DNA of 10,000 nucleotides from Halisarca cf. caerulea. Its lineage: Eukaryota; Porifera; Demospongiae; Chondrillida; Halisarcidae. The notes beneath the pieces were generated by a model. It searched no databases. It saw nothing but the letters and a program-made list of their open reading frames with translations, and was not told the origin of the DNA. The stretch lies in NCBI GenBank assembly GCA_963170055.1, contig CAUJGJ010000402.1, forward strand, positions 5,001 to 15,000, in the 5' to 3' direction. Within the stretch, counting starts at the first letter, position 1, and the number at the start of each line of letters is the position of its first letter. The position numbers were made by a program, and so were the translations under genes. This document shows, in pieces, positions 9,401-10,000 of this stretch.

Positions 9401-10000
9401 GACCAAATGCAGTGGAAGTGCTCCAGCAATTAACTTTGCTGGTGCTGCTGACTCTTGGAATGGAGGAGACATCAATTTTAAACTTTTAGAAGGAGGAAGA
9501 AGGGCACTTTTGACCATGGAGGGTACTCTTACCAATGGACAAGAAAGGACACATTCTGAATACATAAATTTTGAAGTTAAAGTTAATGACATTATTATGG
9601 GAATTGGTGAGACCAACAAAGTCAACTTCAAAGAGCAGTCCATTAAAGTGTTTTGGGTTATCCCAGTTGATGAGAGGAAGATTATATCAGGTTTGCAGGG
9701 TGACAGATCCACACTTCATGGTGAGTACCATGGAAACAGTGGCAATAATAACTTCTTTGCTGTTCAGAAATTGCCAAAGAATCTACCATATGGACTCGAG
9801 GACTATCACTACATAGTGAAGGGGGATGGAGGAAATGATTCCTTCTATCTTGGACCACAGCACACCTATGTTGAAGGCAATGCAGGAGCAGACACCTACT
9901 TCCTTCATGATGACTCTACCCACGTTACCCTTAACAATTACGATAGTCAAGAGACAGAAGACTTTATGATCATTCCCAAGAGATTTTACAACCTTACATT
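6366..10000 (+). CDS. Secreted C80-protease / pore-domain / RTX-like toxin-family protein (3' partial)
   Basis: One open frame of 1,211 codons continues past the right edge. Seen: residues 1-22 form a signal peptide (MQH, then a hydrophobic core to VLS). Residues about 23-225 match a peptidase C80 domain, with VVGHGR (His114) and SLVGCSVG (Cys158) 44 residues apart and a flap-like strand region to Trp217. Residues about 225-740 are unassigned. Residues about 740-770 are charged and helical. Residues about 774-980 hold Gly/Ala-rich hydrophobic helices, including 897-915 and 918-934, resembling the TcdA/TcdB pore-forming domain. A beta-rich part follows, with RTX-like nonamers at 1153 and 1171. 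Known: in bacterial toxins C80 domains are activated by inositol hexakisphosphate in the host cell and cleave the toxin. Inferred: an exported toxin-like protein of bacterial ancestry, still active. The ATG is chosen because it yields the signal peptide and follows an upstream stop. Only two cysteines occur. Target, cleavage site and C-terminus are unknown. Confidence 0.88.
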   Translation, partial: MQHLQWIVTLLLSSMVLSTQYSKQIIAIVGNEDAVNQAGKYLFDKNPGISQVVKWYPTDTTDPSQGGQFRLVEWNPTAGAGGKGDFVDKTTGTPPTPVAIDDLPHGGRLQVVGHGRLNKATNKITMGGMDALQLSTALKSLPSDGTAGAIKRVSLVGCSVGELNSDGTTFVGDRFPEVLLRDMRNTVDEVSSRTGIVGVDSTGRKVYGEQTAKGTVWRPKEGAITKTVISLDDMGDVHRSEQKISHDTETYTSPTALSKNFKTIGGSLELEETGAAANAEHVKLTNDDLFDVISSVAKEHFQTVPEDPNWDTRVEKERLVRVLDEGVPKDVTLKIREFSSYDELTQEIKQWGKTGFEFPTLDKTTKTWTTTDSTGAPLADKHVYYRYGDFVYRLKVQSALQPKGPPRGLDPFYTGFKGVIVNEDPNGGPTKNIGLDLTQYKFGDAYHQMQPKTDNNFFSDARKWMSGEHSQIGTTKTNAINGETTIAMFTSEAIRDYRAHVTNKLSLDLNAHVRTFDRNVFFKGHPIGRGQAGPAREHGNREGFYETRTGKPKTTYKVLAIKNLMGSLLQQWADAGFKDSARSVRKRPTDSTSTETTNQAKQIRLIDGLKESLKDVMASDHYTGSRFIETNRVIAGPLFEGPYDAREVEEPQTESVENEVNEYHEAEDLSLPLQASHAMQRDQLYVSKEIAKSVEAQEVATGKSFEVDEDSITAEDGKVTYEIYEPSDPASRHNVETDLDESKMTSKDLMDEMHEQAQSLQQQREGAAGKINKGLSIYGAVMGIKGTVEAFERGDILHGSINLAQTLHGLGELSGLNQKIYKAAGKAVGKIASKTVGRISETIGQVVGEDAGQLIAGEGSELLSTIGEVGEVFEDIPIVGTAFGIYNIYEDLQQHTVIGYVDAGLDTLITVLGLLGPEAEPFVIALTIIRLGIDSFYTDIKKELDSLPADASTGQVVVAVLKGIGEAILDIADTLTGGIYSAPFKVEKLEKQYEENQQFLRQIADYHNYFKVTKCSGSAPAINFAGAADSWNGGDINFKLLEGGRRALLTMEGTLTNGQERTHSEYINFEVKVNDIIMGIGETNKVNFKEQSIKVFWVIPVDERKIISGLQGDRSTLHGEYHGNSGNNNFFAVQKLPKNLPYGLEDYHYIVKGDGGNDSFYLGPQHTYVEGNAGADTYFLHDDSTHVTLNNYDSQETEDFMIIPKRFYNLT
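6432..7040 (+). other. Peptidase C80 (self-processing cysteine protease) domain
   Basis: It starts with a beta strand (KQIIAIVGNEDA), then the His motif VVGHGR at 6696-6713 and the Cys motif SLVGCSVG at 6825-6848. It ends in a strand-turn-strand region (VGVDSTGRKVYG to VWRPKEG) at the position of the inositol-phosphate-sensing flap of MARTX and TcdA/TcdB proteases. Both catalytic residues are present, so an active enzyme is likely. I cannot verify the basic phosphate-binding residues without an alignment. Confidence 0.82.
8583..9305 (+). other. TcdA/TcdB-like pore-forming / translocation region
   Basis: A charged helix (residues about 740-770) leads into GLSIYGAVMGIKG (774-786), a SINLAQTLHGLG segment (800-811), a Gly/Ala-rich amphipathic stretch (823-870), IPIVGTAFGIYNIY (876-889) and two hydrophobic helices (897-915 and 918-934) split by an acidic GPEAEP turn. 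A last hydrophobic stretch is at 956-980. This pattern and local wording resemble the hydrophobic region that inserts into endosomal membranes in large clostridial toxins and related bacterial proteins. The assignment comes from recognition, not from a profile search. Confidence 0.62.
9822..9902 (+). other. RTX-like calcium-binding nonapeptides
   Basis: GDGGNDSFY (residues 1153-1161) and GNAGADTYF (1171-1179) fit the RTX pattern G-G-x-G-x-D-x-hydrophobic-x except at the second Gly. They are exactly 18 residues apart, one full turn of a parallel beta-roll. The intervening nine residues are degenerate. More copies may follow beyond the window edge. Confidence 0.55.

Noticed and set aside
8332..9816. 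Out-of-frame plus- and minus-strand open frames of 62-107 codons
   Set aside because: They are shadows within the main coding frame, which carries the recognisable hydrophobic and RTX-like pattern.
6366..10000. Bacterial contaminant or symbiont contig
   Set aside because: Six kilobases of continuous AT-rich, CpG-poor non-coding DNA with microsatellites, a MITE and splice signals precede the gene, and the gene shares the CpG depletion. A misassembly cannot be excluded from sequence alone.

Overview
The window looks like nuclear DNA of a eukaryote, most likely an invertebrate animal. It is AT-rich and mostly non-coding. It opens with a 1.6 kb (CA)n/(CT)n microsatellite tract and carries a short TA-flanked transposon relic, a 16-bp minisatellite, eukaryotic-type splice signals and strong CpG depletion outside one 450-bp island. 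My tentative guess is a sponge or another early-branching marine animal; this rests on general character only, not on a species-specific marker.

Layout. 1-1600: compound CA/CT/CCCT microsatellite in which a roughly 600-bp block is repeated. About 1745-2190: CpG-rich island, a candidate promoter or first-exon region. 2190-5280: AT-rich intergenic or intronic DNA with a 16-bp palindrome (2367), a small inverted repeat (3029), a 16-bp x 5.7 minisatellite (3145-3235), two further hairpins (3338, 3744), a 191-bp MITE-like element (3964-4154) and another hairpin (4187). 5282-6354: a TATA-like box, then a possible non-coding leader exon (to 5428) and an intron ending at a 3' splice site (6354). 6366-10000: one uninterrupted reading frame of 1,211 codons that runs off the right edge.

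That reading frame is the main content. It starts with a secretory signal peptide. Next comes a cysteine-protease domain of the peptidase C80 type (the self-processing domain of MARTX and large clostridial toxins), with the expected His (residue 114) and Cys (residue 158) motifs. A long region I cannot assign follows, then a hydrophobic helical region resembling the TcdA/TcdB pore-forming domain, then a beta-rich part ending in two RTX-like nonapeptides. The order protease, pore/translocation, repeat is that of a bacterial protein toxin, yet the gene sits in animal-like DNA, shares its CpG-poor composition and has a plausible spliced leader. The most economical reading is a domesticated, horizontally acquired toxin-like gene with intact active-site motifs. 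Its biological role (defence, prey, symbiont control or other) cannot be read from the sequence.
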